Shown here in pieces: positions 24,396-33,350 of a DNA stretch of 36,406 nucleotides (positions within the stretch are counted from its first letter, which is position 1; every line of letters starts with the position of its first letter). The translations under genes and the position numbers were made by a program. The stretch comes from Smithella sp. M82 (GTDB lineage Bacteria; Desulfobacterota; Syntrophia; Syntrophales; Smithellaceae). The stretch covers positions 1 to 36,406 of the forward strand of contig MAEO01000150.1 of NCBI GenBank assembly GCA_001683985.1, written 5' to 3'. Below the pieces are notes generated by a model. It searched no databases. It was given only the letters and a program-made list of their open reading frames with translations, and was not told where the DNA came from.

Positions 24396-24663
24396 ATGAA
24401 ACCCACATGACGGCACGCCGTCACAAAGGAGCATGAAAATCCCCCCTCACCCCCCTTTAGAAAAGGGGGGAACTCAAGCCCTGCCCTCTTTGCCCAAGAG
24501 GGGAACTTCCCCCTTTAGAAAAAGGGGGGGGACTCAAGCCCTGCCCTTTTTGCCGAAGAGGGGAACTTCCCCCTTTAGAAAAGGGGGATTGAGGGGGATT
24601 TGATGAGGATAGTTTTTAAATAACAATATAAACAATAACTTAGATGTGTATTTTCAGATGAAA
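24396..24663 (+). repeat. Composite dispersed repeat, copy C (long form)
   Basis: This 268-bp unit runs from ATGAAA to ATGAAA. It has the head hairpin TGACGGCacGCCGTCA, then C-rich tracts mirrored by G-rich tracts (CCCCCTTT.AGA.AAAGGGGG palindromes and an outer AATCCCCC...GGGGGATT pair), two full tandem units plus a partial third, and the AT-rich tail. The last six bases are the first two codons of the Wzm gene. The first ~87 bp match copy D and the last 108 bp match copy B without a visible difference. Confidence 0.93.
24451..24587 (+). repeat. Internal tandem repeat (~58-60 bp unit) in copy C
   Basis: Unit 1 is 24451-24508 (58 bp), unit 2 is 24509-24568 (60 bp, with a longer A/G run and some substitutions) and a partial third unit starts at 24569. 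Each unit reads CCCCCTTTAGAAAAGGGGG, then ACTCAAGCCCTGCCC, then a CTCTTTGCCCAAGAGGGG hairpin and AACTT. Copy D has one full unit (36293-36350); copy B has none. Confidence 0.9.
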
Positions 24664-25452
24664 AAATCCCAAAGCATAATTAAGAATGAAATAACGGCAA
24701 TCGCCAAATATTTTCATATGTGGTCGCTGCTGGGATGGTACGATATCAAACAAAGATACCGCCGTTCAATGATTGGACCGTTCTGGATTACCATAAGTAC
24801 GGGAGTTATGGTTGGCAGCATCGGATTAATGTTTTCGACGATATTTAAATCCCCAGTCAAAGAATTCCTGCCCTACTTCGCTATCGGGCAGATAACATGG
24901 CTTCTGCTTTCCGCACAACTGACCGATGCCTGCGCCATGTTTGTTCAGTCTCAGTCGATTATTAAACAGGTATCTCTTCCTCTGTCAGTTCATGTGTTGA
25001 GGAAATTATGGTATAATATCATATTGTTCCTTCATAATTTTCTTATTATTATTATAGTATTAATTGTCTTCGGAAACGGGTTTTTATGGGAATATTTTTT
25101 AATCATACCGGCAGTTATCCTTATCCTGATTCTGCTTTTTCTTCTTTCTGTGATTCTTGGAATTATCTGTACCAGATTTCGTGATATAACCCAAATTATA
25201 ACGGTGTTTCTTCAGCTCATTTATTTTTTTACCCCTATTTTCTGGATGAAAAAGTCTCTTGGATCCAAACAATCGTGGATTACCGATTTTAATCCCTTTT
25301 ATCATATAATTGAATTGGTGCGTTCTCCCTTATTGGGTAAAGCGCCGGATCTTTATCACTGGATTAATCTATTAATATATATAGTCTTATCGGCTATCAT
25401 AACGTTTTTTTTAATTAAACGATTCCGCAACAGAGTAGCTTACTGGTTGTAG
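24658..25452 (+). CDS. wzm: ABC-2 type polysaccharide/O-antigen export permease (Wzm-like)
   Basis: The 264-residue protein has six predicted membrane helices. It also has the Wzm/TagG features LLGWYDIKQRYRRSMIGPFW near the N-terminus, YFAIGQITWLLLSAQLTDA, RFRDITQIITVFLQLIYFFTPIFW and DFNPFYHIIELVRSPLLG. Together with the ATPase gene 8 bp downstream it exports undecaprenyl-linked glycan across the inner membrane. The start ATG 24658 is the final ATGAAA of repeat copy C. No clear Shine-Dalgarno precedes it, and a GTG 12 bp upstream, inside the repeat, is in frame. The repeat therefore provides both leader and start for this gene. Confidence 0.92.
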   Translation: MKKSQSIIKNEITAIAKYFHMWSLLGWYDIKQRYRRSMIGPFWITISTGVMVGSIGLMFSTIFKSPVKEFLPYFAIGQITWLLLSAQLTDACAMFVQSQSIIKQVSLPLSVHVLRKLWYNIILFLHNFLIIIIVLIVFGNGFLWEYFLIIPAVILILILLFLLSVILGIICTRFRDITQIITVFLQLIYFFTPIFWMKKSLGSKQSWITDFNPFYHIIELVRSPLLGKAPDLYHWINLLIYIVLSAIITFFLIKRFRNRVAYWL

Positions 25453-25460
25453 ATATTATC

Positions 25461-26186
25461 ATGACTTCAATAAAAACAGAAAATCTGACAATTTTTTATC
25501 CCATTTTTGATTCATCAAGCCGATCTCTCAAAAAAGCCGTCGTGCGGGCGGCAACCGGAGGCAAGATTGCCAACGATGCTCATGGAATAAGTGTTTGCGC
25601 CATTGACAACATCTCGTTTTCAATCGGTGAGGGAGAGAGGGTAGGTCTGGTGGGGCATAACGGATCTGGAAAATCGACGCTCCTGCGCGCAATAGCCGGT
25701 GTTTATGCTCCCACAATGGGCAGTATGGAAGTTAATGGGTCAATCGTTTCGTTGCTGGATCTTTCCCTGGGCATGGATAATGAGTTTACCGGTTATGAAA
25801 ATATATTTATGCGCTGCGTTCTTATGGGTATAGAGAAATCCGAAGTCAAAAAACATGTTGACGACATCATTGAATTCTCGGAGTTGGGTCAGTATATAAG
25901 AATGCCGATGAGAACATATTCAACCGGAATGTCCTTGCGTCTGGCTTTTTCAATTTGTACAACCTTTCCTGCTGATATTGTCTTGATGGATGAATGGCTT
26001 TCAGTCGGCGATGCCGATTTCAGTAAAAAAGCCGAAAACCGTCTTCTGGAATTTATTAACAAATCTTCGATACTTGTTTTGGCATCACATAACCCTGGAC
26101 AGATAGAAAAAATTTGCACTCGTGTTATAAAAATGGATCATGGCCATATAATTGAAGATAAAATGAATAATAACTTGGGAAAATAG
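25461..26186 (+). CDS. wzt: ABC transporter ATP-binding protein (Wzt-like, no glycan-binding domain)
   Basis: The 241-residue ATPase has Walker A GHNGSGKST (residues 65-73), the Q-loop region, signature YSTGMSLRLAFSICT, Walker B DIVLMDEWLSVGD and the switch His in LASHNP. The long N-terminal segment before Walker A (SSSRSLKKAVVRAATGG) is characteristic of Wzt/TagH-type exporters. Unlike E. coli O8/O9a Wzt it ends right after the nucleotide-binding domain and has no C-terminal carbohydrate-binding domain. Export should therefore not depend on recognition of a terminal cap by Wzt. Its partner is the permease encoded 8 bp upstream. Confidence 0.93.
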   Translation: MTSIKTENLTIFYPIFDSSSRSLKKAVVRAATGGKIANDAHGISVCAIDNISFSIGEGERVGLVGHNGSGKSTLLRAIAGVYAPTMGSMEVNGSIVSLLDLSLGMDNEFTGYENIFMRCVLMGIEKSEVKKHVDDIIEFSELGQYIRMPMRTYSTGMSLRLAFSICTTFPADIVLMDEWLSVGDADFSKKAENRLLEFINKSSILVLASHNPGQIEKICTRVIKMDHGHIIEDKMNNNLGK

Positions 26187-26221
26187 GTTTAGCGCCAAGC
26201 ATTTTGAAAGGAGCCGGATTG

Positions 26222-26959
26222 TTGGAGAAACGGAAGTTTAGGATGCTGTCGATTGTTGTGCCTGTTTACAACGAAGACAAATATCTTGACGCTGTTATAA
26301 GCAAGGTTGTTGCGCAACCTCTGCCGGGAAATCTGCAACGGGAGTTGATTTTAATTAATGACGCATCTGACGACAATACATGGGCTATTATGCAGTCACT
26401 TCCGGATAAGTATCCATCGATTAAATTTCAATTAGTCAACAAAACTGTCAATGAAGGGAAAGGCGCGGCCTTGAGGGACGGTTTTGCCAAGGTTGACGGC
26501 GATATCGTTATCGTCCAGGATGCCGACCTCGAATATGATCCCGCCGACTATCCGAAGTTATTACAACCTGTTTTAGACGGTAAAGCTGATGTAGTTTTTG
26601 GCAGCCGCTTTATTGGTGAGCCGCATAGGGTTTTGTATTTCTGGCATCAAGTGGCAAATAATATTGTAACAACGCTTTCTAATATGCTGACCAATTTGAA
26701 TTTAACCGATATGGAGGTGTGCTATAAAGTATTTACCCGTGAAGTTATTGACAATATAAAAATCAGGAGTCCGCGATTCGGCGTTGAGCCGGAAATCACT
26801 GCAAAAATAGCCCGTATGAGATTAAACGGGAAACGAGTGCGTGTTTATGAAACGGGTATTTCCTATTCCGGACGCACTTACGAAGAAGGCAAAAAAATCA
26901 ACTGGAAAGACGCAGTCTCCGCAATCATTCAGATTATTCGCTTTAGATTTATGGATTAG
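26222..26959 (+). CDS. Glycosyltransferase family 2 (DPM1/polyprenyl-phosphate sugar synthase-like)
   Basis: The GT-A protein, about 245 residues long, has LSIVVPVYNEDKYLDAVISKV, LILINDASDDNT, NEGKGAALRDGFAKVDGDIVIVQDADLEYDP (DAD metal site) and VVFGSRF. Its short C-terminus has no membrane helix. This is the dolichol-phosphate-mannose-synthase-like layout that makes polyprenyl-phosphate sugars, possibly the donor for the GT39-type enzyme at 16089. TTG 26222 is the best start, 8 bp after AAAGGAG (TTG 26219 or 26204 are possible). It follows wzt by 35 bp and is the last gene before the mosaic segment. Confidence 0.88.
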   Translation: MEKRKFRMLSIVVPVYNEDKYLDAVISKVVAQPLPGNLQRELILINDASDDNTWAIMQSLPDKYPSIKFQLVNKTVNEGKGAALRDGFAKVDGDIVIVQDADLEYDPADYPKLLQPVLDGKADVVFGSRFIGEPHRVLYFWHQVANNIVTTLSNMLTNLNLTDMEVCYKVFTREVIDNIKIRSPRFGVEPEITAKIARMRLNGKRVRVYETGISYSGRTYEEGKKINWKDAVSAIIQIIRFRFMD

Positions 26960-27097
26960 ATATCTATAAATATTTATAAAATTTATTTGTTTGAACAAAA
27001 TTAAGTCTGGAATAAAAAAATCCATTGAAAAAGAATTTTGCATCGTTAAAAATTAAAAATATCGTTGCGATATTTAATCTGTTGCCCGGAATGTAGA

Positions 27098-27517
27098 GGC
27101 TGGTGGCTGGATACCGGTAAAAAGGATGACATTCTGGAAGCCAACCGGGCAGTGCTGGATGCCTACGCCAGAGCCGAGGTCAAGGGGAAAATGGACGAAT
27201 CAAGCCAACTCAGCGGTCGGGTAGAGGTAGCCGAAGGCACGGCAATTAAAAATAGTGTAATCAGGGGGCCGGTGGTTATCGGGAAAGAATGTCTGATTGA
27301 AAATTGTTTTATTGGCCCCTTTACCGCTATAGGTGAGGGCAACAGGCTTTATAACGTTGGTATAGAACATGCGGTTGTTCTGGAAGGGTGCGAGATTAGG
27401 GATGTCCAGCGCATTGAAGACAGCCTTTTAGGGAAAAACGCCCGGGTCTGCCGGGCAGAAAACAGCCGCCGGGCCCTGCGCCTTTTTTTAGGCGATGACG
27501 CCGAGCTGGTGTTCTAA
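27098..27517 (+). pseudogene. C-terminal remnant of a long-form sugar-1-phosphate nucleotidyltransferase
   Basis: From [21 protein letters not shown] onward this matches the end of glucose-1-phosphate thymidylyltransferases that carry a left-handed beta-helix (hexapeptide) tail. That tail is visible as [38 protein letters not shown]. The whole N-terminal catalytic domain, including the GxGTRLxPxT signature, is missing, and the bases before GGC 27098 are unrelated. The fragment is clearly more GC-rich than its AT-rich surroundings, pointing to a different donor genome. A reading frame open from TTG 27065 exists but could not give an active enzyme. Confidence 0.85.
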
Positions 27518-27663
27518 AGGAAAATATGGGAGGAAATCATCATTCATCATGTACAATGTTTAGACTATATTTAATTTTAATTTAAGGCAAAAATAAATAA
27601 CCTAAGTTAATAAAGAAGGTAAATTCAAAACAACCTTATCATAAGCTTGGATGGGAAACAAAG

Positions 27664-30600
27664 ATGGATAGAGAAGAATTTAAACATGAATACGGTCTGG
27701 AAAAACTAGAGCTAATAACACCAGTAAAACGGGATTTCAAAATGCTGGTTACTCCCGGGTTTTACGTAAATTGGTATGGCGGCAATGTGTTTGAGGATTT
27801 TACTTCTGAACTGTTGCTCAACCATTCTAAAGATAATATGCTTTTTATAGATGTTGGAGCACATTACGGTTATTACACGCTTCTAGTCGGAACAAGCCAT
27901 CCCGGTTGTAAGACTATAGCCTTCGAACCGGTCCCTGAGAATTTTGAAATACTAAAGCAAAATGCAGCCCTAAATCAACTAAGAAACATAGAACTTCACA
28001 ACCTGGCTGTTTCAAATAAAGATGAACTGAGAAAATTACGGGTAACAGAAATCTCAAGTCGAAGTAGTCTATATGAACAGCCCTGGGAGAACACGAGCAA
28101 AGAGATTGGGGTCCGAACTATACATCTTGATGGCTTTTTAAAAGAAACTCCCAAAGTCCCTGTAATTATAAAGGTGGACGTAGAAGGGCATGAAACCTAT
28201 GTTCTTCAGGGAATGAGGAAACTTCTCAGAAATACTGAAGATATAAAGCTGATTATTGAATTTAATCCCAGATGTTTGAAAAACGCTGGTTCCGAGCCCA
28301 CGGAGTTTTTGAAAGAGGTCTTCCAATATGGTTTTGACATCTATGTTATAGATGACAATAAAAGAATGACCTATAAATTAAAGCCAGATAACCTCAAGAA
28401 ATGGATTGATTACTTGCCCGAGGGGGATGAAAACCGAAACGCAAATTTACTTTGTATAAAGAAAGAGAAATCTCTTAGCTTATTATTCTTCTCTCACTCG
28501 TCTCAACTTGCTGGGGCAGAAAGAAGTCTGCTGGAGTTGAGTAAGCAACTGGTAACAGACTATGGGGTCATTTGTTCCGTTGTATTGCCTAATGAGGGTC
28601 CGCTAAGGGGGAAGTTTGACGAAGCGGGGATATCAACATTAACTATTGATTACCATTGGTGGTGTGGGGGTAATATACCTTCACCTGAAGAGGTAAGGGT
28701 TGGATTAAGTAGCAGCTTTGAAAATGTCCTCAATATATTGGGAGATTTAGGAAAAATAAATCCGGACGTTATTTTCACCAACACACTGGTTATTCCCTGG
28801 GGAGCGGTGGCAGCTTCCTTCCTTGGCAAACCTCATGTTTGGTTTATCCGTGAGTTTGGCGAATTGGACCATAAACTTAAATTTCATCTACCCTTTCAAA
28901 CAATTCTCAAGATTATCCGAGATTCTTCTAATCTCATATTGACCAACTCGAATGCGGTGAAAAATACTCTCTTCGGGAAGGTTTCTTCTGAAAACATCCT
29001 GACCATCTATCCTCATATAGATATACCTTCCAGTACTATCAATAAAGATGAGAACAGTTATTTTACTAGAATAGAAGCAACCAAATTGATAATTTTCGGA
29101 AGTGTTATGGAAAGCAAAGGACAAAAAGATGCCTTTCTGGCAGTTAAAGAACTTATTCAAAGAAGGCTAGATGTGGAATTGATAGTAATGGGATATACAG
29201 AACCGGTTTATTTGGAGCAATTGAAAGAAATAATTGAGGGTGAAAATTTAGGAGCCTATGTAAAGTTTATTTATTTCAAAGAAAACCCATACCCTATTGT
29301 CAATCAAGCAGACATTGCTATTGTTTGTTCCCGTAACGAAGCCCTTGGAAGGATTACATTAGAATCTATGCTCTTAAGAAAGCCTGTTATAGGAACAAAC
29401 ATAGGGGGAACACCAGAGTTAATTAAAGATGGGTTCAATGGTTTTTTGTATGAGCCTGGTAATTACTGTCAACTTGCAGATAAAATAGAACATCTTATCC
29501 GGCATAGGGAGAAAATTGGAGAATTGGGTGAGAACGGTTACAAATTTGTTAAAGAGAACTTTACTAAAGAAAAAAGTAGCGGCCTGCTGGTAGAGTTGCT
29601 TAAGGAACTCAAGGGCACGGCAAACAATTCTTCGGATGCTTTCTCCCAGTTTATAAAGGGAGCTACGCTAACTACTTTATCCGCTCTCAAGTCTTTAATA
29701 GACTGCAAAGACGCTCAAATTACTGAGCTAAGTAATGCTTTGCAAATTAAACAAGAAGAAAATACCGCTTTTCATCATGAGATACGGGCTCTTCGTGGAG
29801 AAATAACCGAAATTCAAGATTCCTTAGGTTGGCAGATGTTAAAAATATATGCTTTGATTGTTAATAGGATTTTACCATCTAATTCAACGCGCCGCAAATT
29901 TTATTCACATTTAACAAAATTAATGAAACTTCTATTTTTCAATCCGAAACGCTTTTTAAAAAGACTAAAATCAACCATAATTTCTAATTGGATACCAAAT
30001 CAACTTTCTATTGAACTACGATTTAAGAGAGTACATGGAGTTTATAATCCTATTGATATACCAACCATGTTGCCAACAGTGGATATCATCATTGTTACAT
30101 ATAATAGCTCAAATACAATTGAAGCATGTTTAAAGTCCATACATCAAAATAAATATCCATCTCTTTGCAATATTCATATTTGGGATAATGCCTCTAAGGA
30201 TAATACACTAGAAATTATACGAGGATTACAGAGAGAATTTACACAAATTAGATTATATGAGTCTAAAAGAAACATTGGCTTTGGAAAAGCCATTAATAAA
30301 GTTACAAAAAGCTCTAATGCAGAGCTATTGCTTTTTCTTAATCCCGATTGTGTCTTATATAAGGAAACTCTAACAGAACTTGCATCATCAGCAGTTTATT
30401 TGCATTCTTTTAATTATGTTGCTTTTGAAGCACGTCAAGTACCATACGAGCATCCACACCTCTATGACCCGGTATCACTTGAAGTTGAGTGGGTATCTGC
30501 CGCATGTCTATTAGTGAGTCGTGAGGCATTTACACATATAGGAGGATTTGATGAAAGCATATTTCTTTATGGAGAAGATGTTGACTTATCATGGCGTCTA

Positions 30601-31650
30601 AGAATAGCTGGCTATCGCTTACGATATGTTCCTAGTGCAGTAGTAGAACATAATACTTTTGCCGATGAAAAAACGTTTAAGCCGGCACAACACATTTATG
30701 GTTTAATTTCTAATTTTTACCTACGGCTAAAATATGGAGCAAAAACAGATATTTTCGCATACTTTAAGCTCTTACCAGAAGCTATTTTATATAAACCAAA
30801 ATATACATTGAGCATTACAGTAAACATAATAATACAATATATAAAGTTTATAGTAAAAAGATCACGGAAAAAATATCCTTGCAAAAATCAAGTAGCACGT
30901 TTTATAAAATGGGATTATGAAATACGACGACAGGGAGCTTTTGTAAAACAAGGCGTAGTTAAAGGTTATCCCATGGTGTCGATTATCATAAGGACCTATG
31001 CTAGGCCTGATTATTTAAGAGATGCTTTACAATCAGTCAGGAATCAGACATATAAAAATTTAGAAGTTATTGTGGTGGAGGATCGCAGTAAGATTGCATA
31101 TCGAGTTATAAAAGAGTTTGGTGACTTGAGGATTTTATATATACATAATTCGTTAACTAGAAACAGGTCGTATGTTGGGAATATAGGCCTCAAACATTGT
31201 TCAGGTGAGTATATTATGTTTTTAGATGACGATGATTTATTATTTAGTGATGCAGTGGAAACACTTCTTTCAAATCTTACCAACAATATAGATTATAAGC
31301 TATGTTACGGTTTTAGCTTCAAGGCACGAACGAAGGATAGATTGACAATAATCCTCGAGCATGGCTATAGCGAGGATTTCAGCAAATATGAATTAAAATA
31401 TAGAAATTTTATACCTATAGGTAGTTTTATGTTCCATAAAAGTCTCTATGACGAAATGGGAGGATTCAATGAAAGTTTAGAATATTTGGAGGACTGGGAG
31501 TTGCTGAAACGATACTCTAAGCAAAAAGACTTTTTATTTATTCCCAAAACTATTCTTATTTTTAGAGTACCTCTAAATAAACATGAAGCACATTTGCGCC
31601 AAGAAAAGTTGGATGAAGCATATAAATACGTATATCAAATGAGTATGTAA
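27664..31650 (+). CDS. Four-domain FkbM methyltransferase-GT4-GT2-GT2 fusion protein
   Basis: This single 1328-residue frame joins four enzymes. Residues ~45-245 are an FkbM-type methyltransferase (FIDVGAHYGYYTLLVG near 61; IIKVDVEGHE at 168-177). Residues ~270-655 are a GT4 glycosyltransferase (HSSQLAGAERSLLELSK; EALGRITLESMLLRKPVIG near 559). A probable coiled coil at ~680-725 links to a GT2 domain at ~806-1010 (VDIIIVTYNSSNTIEACLKS; FLNPDC; GEDVDLSWRLRIAGYR) and a second GT2 at ~1104-1310 (VSIIIRTYARPDYLRDALQS; FLDDDDLL; LEDWELLKRYS). All active-site signatures look intact. Such chains can add several residues and a methyl group in sequence. ATG 27664 follows GGGAAA. It is surrounded by decayed genes and probably came with them from another organism. 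Confidence 0.9.
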   Translation: MDREEFKHEYGLEKLELITPVKRDFKMLVTPGFYVNWYGGNVFEDFTSELLLNHSKDNMLFIDVGAHYGYYTLLVGTSHPGCKTIAFEPVPENFEILKQNAALNQLRNIELHNLAVSNKDELRKLRVTEISSRSSLYEQPWENTSKEIGVRTIHLDGFLKETPKVPVIIKVDVEGHETYVLQGMRKLLRNTEDIKLIIEFNPRCLKNAGSEPTEFLKEVFQYGFDIYVIDDNKRMTYKLKPDNLKKWIDYLPEGDENRNANLLCIKKEKSLSLLFFSHSSQLAGAERSLLELSKQLVTDYGVICSVVLPNEGPLRGKFDEAGISTLTIDYHWWCGGNIPSPEEVRVGLSSSFENVLNILGDLGKINPDVIFTNTLVIPWGAVAASFLGKPHVWFIREFGELDHKLKFHLPFQTILKIIRDSSNLILTNSNAVKNTLFGKVSSENILTIYPHIDIPSSTINKDENSYFTRIEATKLIIFGSVMESKGQKDAFLAVKELIQRRLDVELIVMGYTEPVYLEQLKEIIEGENLGAYVKFIYFKENPYPIVNQADIAIVCSRNEALGRITLESMLLRKPVIGTNIGGTPELIKDGFNGFLYEPGNYCQLADKIEHLIRHREKIGELGENGYKFVKENFTKEKSSGLLVELLKELKGTANNSSDAFSQFIKGATLTTLSALKSLIDCKDAQITELSNALQIKQEENTAFHHEIRALRGEITEIQDSLGWQMLKIYALIVNRILPSNSTRRKFYSHLTKLMKLLFFNPKRFLKRLKSTIISNWIPNQLSIELRFKRVHGVYNPIDIPTMLPTVDIIIVTYNSSNTIEACLKSIHQNKYPSLCNIHIWDNASKDNTLEIIRGLQREFTQIRLYESKRNIGFGKAINKVTKSSNAELLLFLNPDCVLYKETLTELASSAVYLHSFNYVAFEARQVPYEHPHLYDPVSLEVEWVSAACLLVSREAFTHIGGFDESIFLYGEDVDLSWRLRIAGYRLRYVPSAVVEHNTFADEKTFKPAQHIYGLISNFYLRLKYGAKTDIFAYFKLLPEAILYKPKYTLSITVNIIIQYIKFIVKRSRKKYPCKNQVARFIKWDYEIRRQGAFVKQGVVKGYPMVSIIIRTYARPDYLRDALQSVRNQTYKNLEVIVVEDRSKIAYRVIKEFGDLRILYIHNSLTRNRSYVGNIGLKHCSGEYIMFLDDDDLLFSDAVETLLSNLTNNIDYKLCYGFSFKARTKDRLTIILEHGYSEDFSKYELKYRNFIPIGSFMFHKSLYDEMGGFNESLEYLEDWELLKRYSKQKDFLFIPKTILIFRVPLNKHEAHLRQEKLDEAYKYVYQMSM

Positions 31651-31702
31651 ACTCGTGTATATAAAACCCCCACTGTAAGCTCCGCTTTGCCGGAAAAATT
31701 AA

Positions 31703-32005
31703 GTAAAATTACTGGAAATTGTTGAACTTAGCTTTGGAAGGGGTTACAATGTTCCCGTAATTACTTCTAATATAGGTGGAATGGCTGAAAAAATTAGTGA
31801 TGGTTTTAACGGGTATACCTTTAAAGTAGGTGACCCGGAGCACTTAAGAATAATTCTTGAAATGATAGCCGCTGACCCGGAAATGCTTAACAAATTAAAA
31901 GATAATATATCAAAGATAATAATTCCAACTATAGAACAGGAAGCCTATGAATACCATAGAATATATAAAAATATAGCAAATAAACAATTATTAGTTAGTA
32001 GGTAA
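31703..32005 (+). pseudogene. C-terminal remnant of a GT4 glycosyltransferase
   Basis: The frame is open from 31703, after a stop at 31700. Recognisable GT4 sequence begins near FGRGYNVPVITSNIGGMAEK and continues SDGFNGYTFKVGDPEHLRIIL to the stop. This is the donor-binding end of a GT-B enzyme; the N-terminal domain and most of the C-terminal domain are absent. The first ATG is 31781. It lies just downstream of the four-domain fusion gene, and both resemble the same enzyme class, so it may be what is left of a neighbouring gene after a deletion. Confidence 0.8.
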
Positions 32006-32107
32006 TGATTTAATAATCGTCACGCATTAAAACAATTTTTACGGAGTATTACGGAGTATTATGTTAACTTATTTTGAAATTAATTATGTATAAAATTCAA
32101 AGGAAAA

Positions 32108-32811
32108 ATGCCAGTTAAGGATAACCTACTTTTAATTTTAACCAAAATTCATTGGGTAATACGCAACCAAGGCTTAATAGAGCTGGCCAGAAGGAGTTGC
32201 CGCTATCTTAAAAAGCATCACCTAAAAGGGTTATTGTTTTATTATACCGGCCGAAATTTTAACTATAAGATGTGGCTTAACAGGGAGGCAAAAAAAGTTA
32301 AAGTTTTATTAACCCATCATCAGGAAAAATTGGCTGAACTTTCTTATAACCCATTAATAAGCATTATTATACCAACAAAGGATAAAGCAATTCTATTGCA
32401 GAAGTGTATTAACTCAATCCGCGAAAAAAGCAGCTATAAAAATTATGAGTTAGTTATCATTGATAACGGAAGTAAGGATAAAGCAGCACTGGAATATTTT
32501 ACTCAAATCATACAATACCCAACTGTAAGGTAATTCCATTTAACAAAAGATTTAATTATGCAGAAATAAATAATTTTGCCGTAGGCCAGGCAAAAGGTGA
32601 TTACATTGTTTTTCTTAACAATGATATTGAGGTCATTTCCTCCAATTGGCTTGAGGAAATGCTTGGTTACGCCCAACAAAGCCGGGTTGGTGCAGTAGGG
32701 ACTAAGTTATTGTTTCCAAACAAGACGGTTCAACACGGAGGGGTAATTTTAGGATTACACAAAGTGGTAGGACATGCCTTTTACGGCCTTCCTGCAGGTG
32801 ACCCCGGCTAT
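32108..32811 (+). pseudogene. Frameshifted and truncated GT2 glycosyltransferase
   Basis: From ATG 32108 (AAGGAAAA upstream) the frame encodes a basic N-terminal region and then a GT2 start, ISIIIPTKDKAILLQKCINS and LVIIDNGSKDKAAL, until a stop at 32531-32533. The match resumes in the frame one base back, VIPFNKRFNYAEINNFA, DYIVFLNNDIEVIS and VGAVGTKLLFPNKTVQHGGVILG. This is consistent with loss of one C from the CCC at about 32518-32520. Near 32811 the GT sequence stops and merges in frame with IS3 transposase sequence. The C-terminal third is missing, so the gene is dead. Confidence 0.85.
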
Positions 32812-33304
32812 ATGGACTTGGCCAGTCGTTATGTCCTGGACTGGAGACTCTCTAATACCCTGGACAGTTCATTTTGCGTAGATGCCCTGGAAGAAGCCAT
32901 TGTCCACTATGGTTGTCCTGAAATCTTTAACACGGATCAAGGTTCTCAGTTTACAGCAGACGTCTTTACCGATACCCTGCAATCGAACAACATTGCCATC
33001 AGCATGGATGGCAAAGGCCGCTGGATGGACAACGTTTTTATTGAACGACTTTGGAAAAGCGTGAAGTATGAGGATGTCTATCTCAAATCCTATGGTTCGA
33101 TGACGGAAGTAAAAAGAGGGCTTACTGAATACTTCAAATTTTACAATGATAAAAGGTGGCATCAAAACTTTGACAAGAAGACGCCAAGTATGGTTTACTT
33201 CGGCTCGCTGGCGCAGAAACAGGCTGCAGCATGAACATCAACCCTGAGCAGTTTTACACTTATAAATCCCTGTTGCCTGTCTGAAGAAACCAGACCATCT
33301 CACT
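32812..33304 (+). mobile_element. IS3-family insertion sequence remnant (3' end of orfB)
   Basis: From MDLASRYVLDWRLSNTL to the stop at 33234 this is the C-terminal part of an IS3-type DDE transposase. The second Asp is in FNTDQGSQFTA and the Glu in NVFIERLWKSVKYEDVY; the first Asp, orfA and the left end are absent. The frame continues in phase from the truncated GT2 gene. Beyond the stop, a GTCTG (33279-33283)/CAGAC (33291-33295) pair and CATCTCA near 33302 may mark the right terminal repeat, but no left partner exists in the window to confirm it. The element cannot move on its own. Confidence 0.8.
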
Positions 33305-33350
33305 TGTTTGCAATACGATCTTTGTAAAATGGTATTTTAACTTTAAAGGT

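Noticed and set aside
24396..24600. Possible CRISPR array in the C/G-rich tandem repeats
   Set aside because: The ~58-bp units are adjacent, without unique spacers of regular length, and are part of a dispersed repeat.
24569..24600. Intrinsic terminator formed by CCCCCTTT/AAAGGGGG in the repeat
   Set aside because: The stem is strong, but no T-run follows on either strand (GATTGAGGGGGATTT comes next), so I did not annotate it as a terminator.
32025..32062. Short tandem ACGGAGTATT repeat near 32040
   Set aside because: Only two perfect units in an AT-rich gap between pseudogenes; no further structure to support a function.
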